Below are positions 1 through 13,000 of a DNA stretch of 64,000 bases, piece after piece (position 1 is the stretch's first letter; every line of letters begins with the position of its first letter). Origin of the DNA: Apus apus (Eukaryota; Chordata; Aves; Apodiformes; Apodidae); the NCBI RefSeq assembly GCF_020740795.1, contig NC_067299.1, positions 5,750,001-5,814,000 on the forward strand, in the 5' to 3' direction. The notes under the pieces are model-generated. The model was not told the origin of the DNA and ran no database searches. It saw only the letters and a list, made by a program, of their open reading frames with translations. The position numbers and the translations under genes were made by a program.

Positions 1-51
1 ACTGAAACCTCCATCACCTACATTACCAGAGCAATCTAACCAGTTCCTCAC

Positions 52-1002
52 CTGCTGCTGGTGGATGCTGGCCACTAACTGTTGGCAAATCCAAAGAGCT
101 ATCAGACATGACATGCTTAAGATCTCCTCCCACATCAGCCAGTTTCATGTCAAACTGAACAGACAACGCGTCTTCAGAATCCTCCTTGCCGACGCTGCTG
201 CCACCAATAGAAGGGAGATCCAGAGACTTCACCGAAGCAGAATCTTCTTTGGCCTGCTTGAAAGCTGCCACTTTATCCACTAGGGACTTCTCGGCGCTGT
301 TGCACGTGGAAGAAAACTTGTTAGAGTGAAAGTCAGCAAAATCGTCATCGCTCTTCACTGAAGAAAGCGGGTTGTCCTTCCCCTCCTCAAAGCCTGCTCC
401 AGAGCCTTCCAGAGAAAGCTGTTTGAAGATATCATATTTGGTGGGTGTAGCCGTGGTGGCAGAACTCTGCCCACTCTTCACCGTGCTGGCAGATGAGCCA
501 GGCTGAGGAACAGGGCTGGTCTCTAGCTTAAGTGCATTGTAGTTGTCATCTGCTTTTTGTTCGGAAAATCCGCTGCTATTGTTGAAAGCCATAAAATCTG
601 CAAAGTCATCTTGTCCACTGGCTGATGCACTATTAGAAAATTCCCCAAAAAGGTTGAACTCTCCAAACTCATCAGCTAAGCTTGAACTTTTGCTGGGTGC
701 TGGTTGGGAAGTGGTAGATGGAAGGGGTGGTGGAGGGAAGGAGCCCGATTTTGATGTATTAAATGCAGGTGGGAAGGAGGGCTGCTTGTTTTCACCAGTG
801 GAGGTAAAGAGATCCAAGTCTGCCAGATTCAAAGAGGTTTTTGCTTGTGTTTGCTGTTTGGACTGAATGGGCACAGAAGGGAAGGATGTAGGGAAAGTTT
901 TGTCTTTTGTAGGTGGCTCTAGTGGTGAGATACTGTCAGCGGTTTTAAAATCTGTGAAACCATCATCGGTTCCTGAAGGCTTGAATTCTGCAAGGTTATC
1001 TC
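52..1002 (-). CDS. SYNRG: SYNRG coding exon 15 (large acidic-Phe exon)
   Basis: 951-nt exon encoding residues 650-966. It carries repeated acidic phenylalanine motifs (DDGFTDFK, DEFGEFNLFGEF, DDFADFMAF, DDDFADF) and the nearly invariant block SASVKSLDLPSIGGSSVGKE. It ends HPPAA plus one base at donor GCAG|GTGAGG. Acceptor TTCTCAG|GAGAT. The remaining SYNRG exons lie below position 1 and are not in the window. Confidence 0.96.
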
Positions 1003-4000
1003 CTGAGAATAAAAACAATGAAAACCACCCATAATGAGACACTGCAGTGACAACACACACACCATACTCACGCCATGCAAGCAAGCAAATTATTTCATGC
1101 AATGTCAGAAGTTTTTATGCAAACAATTTCAATTAAGACCTCAGGAAGCACATAGAACTGCAAACTCAACGTCTGTGAACCACACAAGTTCCAAGGTCAG
1201 CAATTCTACTACTCATTCCAGCAAACACCTAAGTCTTTCAACTAGCCTCAAAGTCATATGCCAGTCCCTTTACATTGAGTAAATATCAAAACACAGTATG
1301 ACCAGCACTTTCAAAAGGTGATCAGTACTGTCTCACTCTGCTTCCAGGTAAGTTCTTTTTCCCACCTCATCCTTATTTGCCAAGTAATTAATTTCATATC
1401 GAATTTCACTTACACCGATATGGTATTTACCTTCTTACAGAAGCAATTCTCCCCCTCCCTTCCTTCAAAATATTGCCCAAATGCAGTTCTTTTTTGGGGT
1501 GTCAGCAGAGGGTTGGGACAAAAGCAACCCTGCTGATAATGTTGAGTCATTTAACCCATTCACCAGCATGTAATTTCAAAATACTGATGCATACCTGCAG
1601 ACAAGTGTCCAATACACAGATTTTGTTCTATTGTAAAAGTACATCATCAAAATGTATTTTTTTAAGCCATCACACAGTGTCATGCCTTAAATTAATTTAA
1701 CCAAGATTTAAAAGAATACTCTATAATAGTAGTAAAGGACCATGACTGTACCTGACACACTCTTCCATTCTCCCTCCCCTCCAAATCAATTCACTTGGCC
1801 CAGCAACAATACAAATATTGGTGAAATTGCTACTTATTGATCAAAACTAAAACATCACAGCAAACTAAACTTACTGATGCATTGCAAACTTTTCCATTAG
1901 AAATGCAAGCTGGTGAAAGGGTTAAGAGTGGTCAGACCTGGACAGCAGGCAAATACAGGAATTTTCTATATATTGTAGAACATGAACGGAAAGAGATGAA
2001 ATGTTATTTCATTTCGTTGTGTGTATTTAATCTGAGGAGGTACTGAGCATGAAAACCTCACAAAGAATTACAGGAGTTTCAGAAACTCAATGTCTGAAAA
2101 AGAAATTCCATCTGAAAAATATGGAGGAGGAGGGAACTCAGGTAAGCAGCTTTATCCTAAAATCTAAAATTGTTTTCTACTAACGGAACAAAATGCTGGA
2201 TCTAACAGAACTCTGTGTAAGTTCAGGTTAAGTCAGTAACATGTTTATCTTCTGATCTGCCTACTGATAATATATGAAAGTTTTTCACCATCTGATTAAC
2301 AAGATGAGATTACCACTTATATTGTGTAACTGAGTCAGACAGGGATCTGGAAAAGACTCAGGGAGATTCTGCTTTTGTAGTTACACGTTTCACCTCAGAT
2401 GCCATCTGGGTTTTACCCTTCCCAATCAAAACCAGTTAAATGCAAATTTCAAAATAAGTGATCAGATTTATTCCTCGAGCACCAGAGACCACAAAAAGCT
2501 TAAATTCTGCCCTAACAATAGAAAAAAGTTGCAGTTTTGTCCAGAAGTATCTTGTTCTGTCTTCTAAGAATATATGACTCCTTAGTTAAAAATGAACAAA
2601 TTCCAGTCATGCTGTTATTTTAAAACAAAACTCAGAGGCATCCAAAAGAGATGCCAATTGTCTAGAAATACAATGTGGAGATTGCTCCAGTAGCAAATCA
2701 CACTATTTTTTCTGGATATTTCCTGCTGAGTTGTTTAGAGGAGCAAAAGCACAACTATTTTAGAAGTTTAGCAACGGAAATTCTGCAGCATATAAAAGTG
2801 ACCAAGAAGGCATGTTAAAACAGCTCCAAAAACCACACTGCTTACCTAGGTATTTGCTCTCTGGTGGTTGTTCCAGTTCACGGAACGCACTGTACTTGTC
2901 TCCACAATCTAGTGAACATGAGAAAAGGAACACATTTACATTTACATTCAGGAGTTAGGAATTCCTACAATAAAAATTAGAATGAAATAACTGCTACTAT
3001 TGTTAAAAATATTAATTTTATCAATGTAAAAACAAGATCTATGAAATATTGCAACAAATTGCTCATAGTGGTTCTGTATTTTTCCTTTTACCTCCAAAAG
3101 TAGCTGTACTTTCAGAAGGCTTCTCAGCTGCAATTCCTTTAAACACAGCATACTTATCAGTTGATGAGAGTGTCTTATTACCTGGGAGTGGCATTAGTAA
3201 AGAAGGAACACTAAAAATAAAAGAGATAAAAGCAAAGTTCTTTAATTTATTGATGAGAAATCTACATTTCCAGGTTTCATTTAGACGAGCTATGAATACA
3301 AAATTTGAATCGTTAACCTCAGCTTGTACCCTAAGGAGTTAGTTCTTAATCAGGAACTTGATGAAAACTACCTCAGGATCTATTAAGAATAAGAGCATCT
3401 AGAGGCAGCTGTGCAACTGATGGGTGAATTAGCACTTTATCTCACTTAATCGTATTTCTTTAGGCCACAAGTCAATTTTCACCCTTCTTGATTTTCCCCT
3501 GTAACAACATGAACAAAACACTCCAGAACTTTACACCACATAATTTCTTAGCCCAGGAGAGAATAAGCACACATGCACACCCCAGGAATTGCTGCTGTCT
3601 CACTTTAGGGCTTTCCCTAGGGCAGCATAAGGACAATTCTCTCTGATAAAGTAAAGAGTTAAAACTGCATGAGAATTTGCCAGCTCCATACTTCCAGCTT
3701 ATCTATTTTTGATTCTATTTCATTATATATTGGAAAATTAAGAGAAGAGAAAGCAGGGTGCAAAAGGATAACTTTGAATTTCTGTCAGTGCAAATCAGAG
3801 AGTTCAGGTTGCTATCTCCTCAGCACAACAAGGATTAGTCCACACATACACAAGCAAATCTTTCTGCACATAAACACACTCTACTTTATATAGTAAAACT
3901 GCCACAAAAAATCTAACACCATGTCAGCAACTGCTCCAAGATTTAGCAGAGGTTCTGCAAGAGCTTTGCTTGCCCTCCACACCAGCCCCCTTATCAGACC

Positions 4001-7000
4001 TTGGCAGCTCTACAGAGCAACATCCTTTACATATGAATGATGTGTTTTACCTCTTAGTTTATGTTATTCAATTCTATGCACATTGAAAACGTGAATTTCT
4101 ATGGCATTCTTTGGCCTGAAGGAAGAATCTTTCCAGAGTCATTTAAATCTCCTTATCAGCAGCCTACAAGCAACACACAAACCTAGCAATTCCCCACACA
4201 TGCTACTGAGGGCCTGTGATGCTTGCAGACAGACAGTGCAATGTCAAAAAAATATAGCTTATGGTAATATAATTAAATTTCACATCACTGCAAAACAGGC
4301 TATTAGAGATGCAATCTTGGCAAATGCAATGGTTAATCATCTGTACTCTACAGATGGCTTTTTTAAAAAAATAAAGCTCCATAAGCAATTACATTATAGC
4401 TCATTGTAATACTCTGTTCAAAACTGAATGATTTTACAACTGAATAAAGGGAACTGCTGCAGAAAAAGAAACATCCCTTTTATTATTTTTTTTTATGATC
4501 TCCTACTTCCTGTTGTGGAATTTACAAACAATGTTTCTGTTCAAACTTTCAGCAAGAGAATAGCATTAACTGCAAAATGAAGTCTCACACAAATCAAGAT
4601 CTACTTAAAACAGCCTCTTCAGATGCACATGGCACCATAATGCACAGTTCTGTGTGCAACTCAGAATCACAGAAAACTCTGGTTTGGAAGGGACCTTAAA
4701 GTTCACCAAATTCCAAACCCCCTGCATGGGCAGGGACACCTCCCACTAGACCAGGTTGCCCCAAGCCCCATCCAACCTGGCCTTGAACACTTCCAGGGAT
4801 GGGGCAGCCACAGCTTCTCTGGGCAACCTGTTCAGTGTCTCAGCACCTTCACGCTAAAGAATTTCCTCCTAATGTCTGATCTAAAACTCCCACTTCCAGC
4901 TTAAAACCATTACCCCTCATCCTACCATTACACACCCTTGTCAAAAGTCCCTCCCCAGCTTTCCTGTAGGTCCCCTTCAGATACTGGAAGGCTGCTATAA
5001 GGTCTCCTTGGGGCCTTCTCTTCTCCAGGATCACAACAGCCTGTTGAATACACGGAAAAGGTGCGTGCCTACAATCAGACACCTGGGAGATACTTACAAG
5101 TTTGCCGTGTGCAGTAACAGGAAACAACAACACTGAAATTTTGTCATCACAGGACTTCAAAAGATTGATTTCAAACTCTCAAAGGCAGTAAACATGCTTA
5201 CTGATTTTGTTACACAAAATTTGCCTGATCTGGAACTACAGCTTGGCAGCGTCCCAAATGAAAAGCCAAGACAGAACGAGATTTCAATTGGGATTTATAG
5301 TCAGTTACCAAAAGTTTAAGCACTGGCCAGAGAAACAACAGAAATAACAAGATGCTCTTCTGTTGTTGTGCTCAGCCCTTTAATACAACATCGTGCTCTT
5401 TGCATGGATTTTGGGGCCATATCCAGGGCCTAAAGAAAGACCTTAATGTCAGAAAATGGTTTCCACCAACTCCATCAAACATGGGGTCACACCTGTAATG
5501 GAAGCCCACAGCACTAACTGCAGAACTCCTCTGTCCCTGGGTACTTTTCCTGAATAGCTTTGGGTAAGATTTTCCCCAGAATGCACAGTATGAAGTTACT
5601 TTCAATTACCTGTGCAGCAGTATAAGCACTTGCAAACCTCTCTCCAGAGTTTGTAAATGTGATTTACCTCAGCACGATGACTAGAATGCCAAAGAATGGC
5701 CAAGCACCTCTGGTACATCAAAAGTAATTTTTGATTCAAAAAGCCTAATTGTAGTTGCAACAACCTTCAAAAGAAGCTGTCAGAGTAGAAGTCAGGTGAC
5801 CAGGAAATTACAGGCTAGAAAGCTAACCACAAAAGAGGAAAACATTTCATATCTTAAAAAGAGTTTGAAAATACCGAAGGGGCAGGAACCAAAGATCTAC
5901 CTGCTCTGGTGCTGTGAACTGGCTGCTTTGGAGGAGCCAGCTACATCCCCTTGGAAATCAGTGAAAGAGTCATCTAGTGAGCCTGACTTTGAAGCATCTT
6001 GAAACTCCTGGAAGTCATCATCTTCTGGTTTCACTACCTGAATTACAAACAGCACGTAAATTGCTATAGTTTTGTCTTCACAAATTGTCATATAGCATGA
6101 AAGCAGTTCAGAGCAGTGAGATTGACTTAAGAAATAAAAAAACCCAAAAGTCAGAAAAAACCTTTCAACATTAGCACAGAAAATTTGTATGGTCAGTGTT
6201 TCCACTTGGCCTGCACTTCACCCAACTCAGAACACACACAAGGATTACAAGTAGGATGCAAGAAGAACAGTAGAATAAAGTATCCTACTCTAACTCTCAC
6301 ATTAAATGTATCACTGATGTTAGCCATGTAATACCTTTAATACAGGACAAATATTAATAATTTAAATCAATCAATAATATAAAAATCAGTAAGGTAAAAA
6401 TCAATACACACAGCAGCAGCGTCAGAAGAAATACTTTCCAAAGAAGGGTGAACCATACCTGCAAACAGGAGAATTTACCCCCTACATGACTTAGTGCTGT
6501 AAGCCAAAGGCTTTCATAGTTCCTAGCTTATCCTGAAAACTCCGAGTTATTTTACCTGTTGTTTAGTATAACCTAAAGTTGCATTTTAGGTTTATCACAA
6601 AATCCTAACAACAACTAAAATCTTCTTTCAATGCAATTAGTTTGTAATGGAGAAAGCTTTTGCACCTCCTCTAATGCCACCAGGAAGAAAGAAAAAATAA
6701 AAGGACATCCTTAGTGGCACAACTTCATGCTTTTTAGACATCACGTGCTAGATTTCAGCTCTATTTTTTATTTTTTTTTGCTCTTGATCTAAAGTCTGTT
6801 GTCACTACACATCGTTAACAGCCAGACTATTTCTCTCTGCAGAACAGTGGAGATGTGCCAGGTAAGAATCACAGAATGGTTTGGGTTGGAAGGGACCTTA
6901 ATGATCATCCAGATCCAACCCCCCTGCACGGGCAGGGACACCTCCCACCAGCCCAGGTTGCTCCAAGCCCCATCCAACCTGCCCTTCAACACTGCCAGGG

Positions 7001-10000
7001 ATGGGGCAGCCACAGCTTCCCTGGGCAACCTGTTTCAGTGTCTCACCAAGAAGGAGCTGACCTGGCCGGGTGGGAAGGAGGGCAGGAAACCTCCCGAGGG
7101 CTGTGGGGCAGCTCCACCCCCTGGTGCCGGGATGCTCAGTCCCACCACGGCTGGCCCCATGCTGAGGGGCACGGAGCCGGGTGGCGCCGGGGGCAACAGG
7201 GGCTGCTGGCTCATGGCAGGCAGTGGCATGGGAAAACCAGTCAACGTGGGGACTGGGGCTGCTGGAAACTGGTTTAACACATCAGGACTCACTGCAGGTA
7301 TTCCTCTCTGTAAAGGCAGAAAAGCAAAGTCAACCATGGACACATCAATTAACAGGCAAACAAAAATTCCAGTTTCTAGCTTTTATTCCTGGATAAGCGA
7401 AAGAGCAGGGAAATGTTCAAGCTTCAAGTAAACCTCCTGAGCCAAAACATGCTGTCAAGAGCATAAGCGAGTGGATAATATCCCACACCCTGTGTTTGAC
7501 AGCAATCTTGTTTGGCTCCTAGTAAGCTAACCTAGTAAGCAGTGGCAAGCAAAGCTGTGCTGAACCTGGTGCCATATCATCCTTCCTACACACCCTCCCA
7601 CAAGGCACCTCAGCTTTGGTCTTTGTCACTCAAGATACTCTTGTCTTACTTTTTATACAGGGCTGGTACTTAGAAATAAGCTGCTAAGAGATGACAACTC
7701 TGACAAAGAATGGAAGCCTAAAATTAACATTCCAGTGGTGCAGCAGGCAGGCAGCAAGTCAATCTGTTTGCAGACTAAGGGATACAGGACTCATACAGTT
7801 GGAGGAAAACAGATGTCTCTATAGCAAAATAAAAACAAGAGTGTTTTCTAGTAGAAATGCATATACATGTGTTTGGTAGGTATGTCTGAGAACTATCTTC
7901 ACCTGACACGAAATAAAGGAGTAACTGCAACGTAAGTACAGGGAATGAAATTTTAATCCCATTCAAGTTACAAGGGGAGTCTCTCCTCCAGACTTCAACA
8001 GAAGTGGTGCTTTACCACAGGTGTGGGACACCAGCCACTGGTGCCAACACGCAACCTAAGGCAGATTAGTTGAGTGAAGTGCCCTTGTGCCTTATCCCCA
8101 GGGTGTCAGTCATACCTGAGTCACTGCTATCATTCCCAGCACAGCATAGAGCTCCTCCTTGGTCAGCTTCCCAGGGGTGGTTCGGTTGGCTAAGGCCCAA
8201 ATCTGCCCAAGGGTCTCTCTGGGCAATCCAGACGACATCAGTATGGGATAGAGCTTGGCTGTATCTATTCCAGTAGGAGTCAAAGTGGTTTCTAAAATTT
8301 TCTTATACAACTCTGTTGAGAGTGAGCCAGTATTAGACAGTGACAACTGCTGTTTTCAAGTAAATTTAAGGTTGCTTTTCTATTTTATCTCAAACTCAAC
8401 ATCATATCAAATTATGTGTAAAGTAAGCATTCTGGCATTGTATGGTATCATGTTTCATCTAAATGTGTTATTGGATGGCCTTTACAGACAAGTTTAACAC
8501 AAGCAAATAAGTATTTTATATCAAATACTCAATATCAAAACACATAAAATTGCAGGATAATCCATACATAAAGATAGCTATAACAGCTTTATATATTTAA
8601 ACTTCAGTGTAATCAATAATTACTTCAGTATTTCATCTACAATTTACTGTTATTTGCATATATAAGATAAATTGCCTTAAGAAATGAGCCTGCTTAATTA
8701 CAAGACATGCCAAAAAACAAACTACCCATGAAAGCAGTATTATCAGCAATCCAACCTCTACTAGCATAATCTGCTATCCTAACAAATTCTAGATTAAACA
8801 TTTAAAATGTCTGAATAAAACTCGTGCTTCTTCAACTGCAGAGAAAGCCACAATAAATATGTAACCTATCAAAGACACAGGACTTGTTTGATGATTGAAG
8901 AAGAATACAGTGATCAATAAATGGCAGTCTAAGCACAGGTACATTCACACCTTCCACTGCCCACTTGGCTAAAAGCCTGCTTTCTTGTTTACCTGGCACC
9001 AAGCTGTCATTGTAAATCCAAGGAGGCATCATTTGCTGAATTGGATCCTGTGAAGGGAACACTCCAACTCCTAAACATATTCCATTCAGGAAGGAAAAGA
9101 CAGACAGTTGTTTTAGAATATACAGATTCAGACTATAAAGATCTTAGAGACTAGATTGTAGTTGGTCAGTATCATGTAGCATTTCAGGCAAAGATTTCAG
9201 ATAAGAATCACTGTGCTCAGAAGAAAAACAGCTACTGCAGGAATATGTTTTTCAACATATTAACTAGAATGATTTGGCAGTAACAGCAAGAATGGAGTTA
9301 TATACATAATGAAATAAGGAGTTTCTCATTTGCCTCCCTCTTAATTTCTAGCTCAGGTCTCACTGTGTCTTAAAATTTCACAGCAAACTGGTTATTTCCT
9401 TCTCCACTGTGTGGACTCTTTGCCTCAGTCTCATTGCTTTACTTCCTATCTAGCTCCCTTCTAAGCAGATTTTATGCTCATCTTGGATGGAGCTCTGGTC
9501 AAAATCAGAATAATTTGAAAATTCTTTGTCTTTCTCTCCCTTCTCCATCTCCTCTCATCCTCCAGTAAAGAGTACATGTACTTTCTATCATACTTGACTA
9601 CAGTGGAGCCCATATTTCATGTAACCCTTGAATACAACACAAGAGCACCAGTAAAGATGGACCAGAGACCTTGCATCTATTTTATCTGGAATGCAACAAA
9701 ACCAAACAGTCAATAGTCAGCTTCAATAATACAGAACCGGAAATTAAAGCTTGCTTAATTTTTTCATCTAGTTCAGCTTTTGATCCCTAAATCACATATA
9801 CTTTTAGTAGCAAATTGTCTGGGAAACATATTAACTAGCTAGGGGTTTTAACCTTTTATCTCCTCAGAAGAAGAAAACCCACTAAGATATTGACAATCTT
9901 AAGTAATAAGTTTCTTTAAATAATTAAAACATATAATAAAAACCTTTAGAGAGCACATCTTTTTTTGCTCCTGAGAAAGAAGACAGAATATTGTATAACA

Positions 10001-13000
10001 GTAGACCTGATTAAACAAACATGTTAAAAGTGATTACAGCAATACACTCACGTGGAAAAAGTTTAGAGTAAAATCAACATTGTTACACTTTTAGCAAGGA
10101 GCAGGAGGCACTGACATATTATTCAAGCAGGCATTCAGAGCAAAATTATGCAGGATTGGCCTTAGAATTAGGGTACAGAGTGTTAGCATTCAAGCAGCAT
10201 CTCAGTAGATTTAAATTCTGTCAAATGTTTAATTTGCTCACCACACTCTTCAACTGCTATGTTTTGTTCTGAAGCCTTGTGCACCTCTGCAGCAGTGGTA
10301 CCACTGTCATGTCCACCTACAACATCCCAATCAGTGATGGGTAGACTGGGATGCACTTTGCTCGCAGCTGAGGCTTTGTGCTCAACTTCAGATGCTTTAA
10401 GTTTGGTTTGCTCTTGTTCACATTCATGTGAGCCATTATCTAAGACTTTCTCCTCCAAGGAAGAGCCTGAACAAACAGGAGGAATTATTTATGTTTTGTT
10501 ATTAACCACCCAGATTGCAATTCCACACTTTCAAAGTATTATTGGTACCACTGATGAGTTATATAGATGAGTATCCATCCCAGCTGAGACCAACAGCATC
10601 ACCCTGTTCAAACACTTTTATAACCTGGTTCTGCCCTTCACTTACCATCATACCCAACAAGTCCAACAAAAACAAGTAGGAGAAGAAATACATGAAACTA
10701 TTTCCTGTATTAGGATCACCACTGTATAATCATCTAGGCATCAATAGCAGAAGTGTCCAATATCTACTTACATCTGCAAAATCCTTCACGTTAGTCTCAC
10801 CAACACCCATTTAGCCTCCAAGACAGGAAGCACACAAGTGCTCCACACTAGCATAATAGTTATTTTTTTAATACCAATTATCCCAAATGTCTTTTTCTAC
10901 TACACAGACTTATGAAGAATCTAGCACCCAAGACTAAATTCACTTAAGATCAGCCATGTGCATATTTAGCAATCTTCAGATCCACACCTGACTTGCTTTT
11001 ACAGTGCAGTTCTAAGGGAAGGAAGAGTGGGACTGAAACCATCTTTTCCCATGGATCAGCAGGTTTCTGCTTAATTGCCTATATATTACCTCTTTCAGCC
11101 AGACTGAAAAAAAAACCCAATAAAATAAGTAAAAGCTTGGTGTAGCTCTATGACAGAAGGTGATACATTAAAAAAACCATACTTTAGAGTTACCTGTTTT
11201 ACGGGTATTGGGTGAAGATGCAGAGGCAGGAAGATAAGGAACCTGCCCAGTTGTACCATGCAGGATGGATAACACTGGAGCCTGGGCTGGAGGGAGAGGC
11301 TGGACCACAGCTTTTTCTGAAAGCAGCTGCCCAGCCTCAGTGGCAGAATGAAAAGGCTGAAAAGGCTGAGGGGTGGGTTGAGGCACCAGTTGGGGAGTTT
11401 CAACAGGCCCTTGTATAAAGTCACTAAACTCTTCATCATCAAGAAAAGCAGAGTGGGAAACAGATACAGCAGAATGGGATGATCTGGGATGATCTGTAAA
11501 ATGGAATGAACACACAACGGAATGAACACGCACAAAGCGATGAGGAAAAAGGTTCATGGGTGGAAAGGCAGGAAAAGCAGCAAATACTGGGTATCCACAG
11601 CAAATGGGTGAGGGGAAACAGCAGAGGATGGGAGATTTGGGAGAAATGTGAGACTTATTATGTCAGCATAATAAACACATAAGGTAGAACTGAGCAGCCA
11701 CTTCCAACCATGCATCTTCTATCCCAGATTTTGAAAGCTGACTCTGAACACTGGCTAAGGAAGTGCTCTGTTTGTTTTAAACAGACTGGATCCAAGCAAA
11801 TCAAGAAATAATATTTCAAACTATGCACATGGGGACACTCTCCCTCCAAGCAGTGCTTTATCCTCAAAAGCTCAGTAATATATGGTAAGGTCTCAGCAGA
11901 CACAATCTGCTGTTGGATCCCTTGCATGGTTACCCCTTTTAACAGAACTAACGTGGGGTGGGCATGTCTGCAGACAACAGAACATTGTCAGAAACCACCT
12001 GTAAATTCTGCATTATCAAAGAGCAAATAATTTTATAGAGGAAAAAGCTTGCCTAAATAAGCTTTGCTTCAGGCTAGACAGAGAACAAACTCTCCTACAA
12101 CTCATAGGAAAGCTTGAGTAGCCATTGTACAAAGGGAGTAATTACTGAGGATACAGAAGGCTTTGGTTTGACCATGCCCTGGCAGTGGTGCACAAGTAAG
12201 ATGTCACAGTACACTGCAGTCACTACACAGTGTTCTGATCATTCTTAGCACTTGTACAGCACTTCCCAGCTTCAAAAGCACTCTGCAAAACATTAATTAA
12301 TGCTTTGACTAGAAAAGAACAAGTGCATTATCAATTTCCACATTTCACATTAAGCACAGCACGTTAAACTTTCTTTTAAAGATTTCAAGTCTCCTAATAA
12401 AAGCTGATATCTAATTTCACCCTCATAACCCCAAGACTTTGTTTTACAAAACAGTGAATCCACTCACTTTGTACCACCAAATGAAAATCCTGCTCGCAAT
12501 TAGTTCCCCCTTGCTGAAAATTTAAAACATTAAGAGTTTTATTTTCAGTTGGAAAATGAGAAAAATGACAAACCTGGCTTTTTTGGATGTGATGCTGGTG
12601 TTGGGTGCATTTTAGCATCTCTAGAAAAACCGTCTAAATTTCCTTTAATGGCTTCCAAAGCATCATCCCTGCTTTTTTCACCTGTCTGAAACACCACAGA
12701 ACACATTTTGAAAAATTCACAGGAGAAGTCAGCTTTCTTTCAATATCCACACTTCTTCAGTAAAAAAAGGTAGCAATGCCTGCTGTTAGATTAACACTTC
12801 CCTCTCCAGCAGTGCCTTCCCGAGGCATATCAACATGTTTAGAAAGCCTTTTTTTTTTTTCAAACTATACCATAATAGTGTTTCTCAGGCTTCAGACATA
12901 GTTTTATACAAAGGAACAACACAAACATCACTCATTTTTTTCTGTTCTTGCAGATAAGAGCCTTGAGCTCCTTACAAGTGTCCAAATTTTTGGACAAAGT

